A stretch of DNA of 64,000 bases, taken from assembly GCF_002001015.1 (NCBI RefSeq), contig NZ_MUNO01000012.1, forward strand, positions 62,001 through 126,000, given 5' to 3'. Numbering within the stretch: position 1 is the stretch's first letter; every line of letters begins with the position of its first letter. Positions 62,626 to 64,000 of the stretch are shown here, in pieces. The notes under the pieces are model-generated. The model had not been told where the DNA came from and ran no database searches. It saw nothing but the letters and a program-made list of their open reading frames with translations. The position numbers and the translations under genes are program-made. Source of the DNA: Polaromonas sp. A23 (GTDB taxonomy: Bacteria; Pseudomonadota; Gammaproteobacteria; Burkholderiales; Burkholderiaceae_C).

Positions 62626-63777
62626 GTGACAACACAACACAAGAAAAAAATACTTCTGGTATTTGGTACGCGTCCAGAGGCCATCAAAATGGCGCCGCTT
62701 TACCATGCGCTCAAACGCCATCCGCAAGAATTTGAGACCGTGCTGTGTGTCACGGCCCAGCACAGGCAGATGCTGGATCAGGTGTTGAGAGTGTTCGATA
62801 TCGCGCCCGATATCGACCTTGACCTCATGAAGGCGGGTCAGGATCTGTTCGATGTGACCGCGGCGGTTTTGCTTGGGATGCGCGAGGTGCTCAAGGAACA
62901 AAAGCCGGACGCCATGCTGGTCCATGGTGACACAACGACAACGCTGGCTGCCTCACTGGCGGCGTTTTACCTCGGCATACCGGTCGGGCATGTCGAAGCG
63001 GGATTGCGCACGCACGACCTTACGGCGCCTTTCCCGGAGGAGTTCAACCGCCAGGTTGCCAGCAAGACAGCGCGGTGGCACTTTGCGCCTACGGGGACAA
63101 GCCGGCAGAACCTCCTTGATGAGGGCGTGCCTGAAGCCAGTGTGAGCGTGACGGGCAATACGGTGATAGATGCCCTCAAGTGGGTACTGGCGCGTATGGA
63201 AACCGATGCTGTTCGCCGCAGTGGCATCGAGGCATTTTTGCGGCCCCTTATTCCCTTTGACTGGTCGCAGGAACAATTTGTACTGGTGACCGGTCATCGG
63301 CGCGAGAACTTTGGCGATGGCTTTTTGCAGATTTGCGAGGCGCTCAAGGAACTGGCCGTTCGCTATCCCGCGGTCCATTTTGTCTACCCCGTGCATCTCA
63401 ATCCCAACGTCCGGCAACCTATCAATTCGTTATTGCGAGGGCTGCCCAATGTTCACCTGATCCCACCTATGGATTACGAACCCTTCGTTTACCTTTTGAA
63501 GCACTGCCATCTTGTGCTCACCGACAGCGGTGGCATTCAGGAGGAGGCGCCAGGATTGGGAAAACCTGTCCTGGTGATGCGCGACGTGACCGAGCGTCCG
63601 GAAGCCCTCGCGGCGGGAACGGTCCGGCTTGTTGGCGCCAACCGGGCAAGGATTGTCTCAGCGGTGACGGAACTCCTGGAAAATGAAGCAAACTATGCCG
63701 CCATGGCGATGGCTCACAATCCTTTTGGTGACGGTGAGGCATGTGAGCGAATCATTTCTGTACTGAGGACAATCTGA
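62626..63777 (+). CDS. wecB: UDP-GlcNAc 2-epimerase (non-hydrolysing)
   Basis: A 383-residue GT-B fold epimerase making UDP-ManNAc. It shows LLVFGTRPEAIKMAPL, HGDTTTTLA, HVEAGLRTHDL, PEEFNR and TDSGGIQEEAP. It starts with GTG at 62626. Coupled by TGATG to the dehydrogenase gene that follows, it would feed UDP-ManNAcA to the polysaccharide. Confidence 0.94.
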   Translation: MTTQHKKKILLVFGTRPEAIKMAPLYHALKRHPQEFETVLCVTAQHRQMLDQVLRVFDIAPDIDLDLMKAGQDLFDVTAAVLLGMREVLKEQKPDAMLVHGDTTTTLAASLAAFYLGIPVGHVEAGLRTHDLTAPFPEEFNRQVASKTARWHFAPTGTSRQNLLDEGVPEASVSVTGNTVIDALKWVLARMETDAVRRSGIEAFLRPLIPFDWSQEQFVLVTGHRRENFGDGFLQICEALKELAVRYPAVHFVYPVHLNPNVRQPINSLLRGLPNVHLIPPMDYEPFVYLLKHCHLVLTDSGGIQEEAPGLGKPVLVMRDVTERPEALAAGTVRLVGANRARIVSAVTELLENEANYAAMAMAHNPFGDGEACERIISVLRTI

Positions 63778-64000
63778 TGAGAAGAAAAAGCGTTTGTGTC
63801 GTTGGACTTGGGTACATAGGATTGCCAACCAGTGCATTGCTTGCAGCGAGCGGGTTCGACGTGATGGGCGTTGACTTAAATGCACAGACGGTCGATACGA
63901 TTAATCAGGGCCGCGTACACATTGTGGAACCCGATCTTGATGCTTACGTTCGTTCGGCCGTCTCGGTTGGCAAGCTCAAGGCTTTCACTACGCCGCAGAA
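63777..64000 (+). CDS. wecC: UDP-ManNAc dehydrogenase, 5' part
   Basis: Only the first 74 residues lie in the window; the frame runs off the right edge. The start MRRKSVCVVGLGYIGLP and the TSALLAASGFDVMGVD strand match the NAD-binding end of UDP-glucose/UDP-ManNAc dehydrogenases. The coupled wecB favours oxidation of UDP-ManNAc to UDP-ManNAcA. The catalytic Cys is outside the window. Confidence 0.85.
   Translation, partial: MRRKSVCVVGLGYIGLPTSALLAASGFDVMGVDLNAQTVDTINQGRVHIVEPDLDAYVRSAVSVGKLKAFTTPQ

Overview
The window looks like chromosomal DNA of a GC-rich Gram-negative bacterium, most likely a betaproteobacterium of the order Burkholderiales and perhaps a Comamonadaceae member (Polaromonas/Rhodoferax/Variovorax-like). 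This is an inference from codon use, two polyhydroxyalkanoate (PHA) granule-type proteins, tandem orphan solute-binding proteins, short intergenic hairpin repeats and the O-antigen gene types. No rRNA, tRNA or CRISPR array was seen.

Positions 1-20.7 kb are mixed housekeeping and metabolism. They hold the end of a hydrolase-LuxR fusion, a SAM methyltransferase and a GNAT enzyme. A minus-strand operon follows (molybdopterin oxidoreductase, lipoprotein aminopeptidase, PHA-system protein), then two tandemly duplicated periplasmic binding proteins and a 161-bp fully palindromic repeat element. Next is a four-gene membrane cassette (UbiA-type prenyltransferase, LPG-synthase-type membrane protein, GT39 glycosyltransferase, HAD-IB phosphatase) that could build and use a polyprenyl-phosphate sugar. 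An M20 amidohydrolase/DUF2817 peptidase pair follows. The section closes with a neutral-lipid neighbourhood: TetR regulator, patatin, phasin and a two-domain fatty acyl-CoA reductase of the Marinobacter type.

From 20.8 kb to the end the window is one long plus-strand polysaccharide (O-antigen/EPS) locus, with many ATGA/TGATG overlaps that point to translational coupling. In order it contains: dTDP-rhamnose genes rfbBDAC; a Wzz-like chain-length protein; an IS3-family element with a probably truncated orfA; a MarR-type EPS regulator; an ABC flippase; and a nonulosonic acid block. That block has pseB, pseC, a divergent NeuB paralog, a HisH/HisF/PseA-type acetamidino cassette, a pseF-like gene, pseG, a formyltransferase-like gene where pseH would be expected, pseI and a LIC12162-family transferase. 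After it come an OafA-like acyltransferase, methyltransferases and glycosyltransferases, and a CDP-6-deoxysugar block (rfbF, rfbG, an RmlC-like cupin, a C-methyltransferase and oxidoreductases). A Wzy-like polymerase, more epimerase and GT genes, and an asparagine-synthase-like amidotransferase follow. A second acetamidino cassette, a bi-domain oxidoreductase with a heparinase-like protein, and wecB/wecC (UDP-ManNAcA) run off the right edge.

Taken together the locus predicts a heteropolysaccharide that may contain rhamnose, a modified pseudaminic-type acid, a C-methyl-branched CDP-derived deoxysugar and amidated or acetamidino-substituted amino or uronic sugars. The most unusual points are the nonulosonate block (formyltransferase in place of PseH, and a NeuB paralog lacking a metal-ligand His), two separate acetamidino cassettes whose HisF proteins have both lost the cyclase Asp11, and two repeat families, one of which is read through in-frame inside a coding gene.
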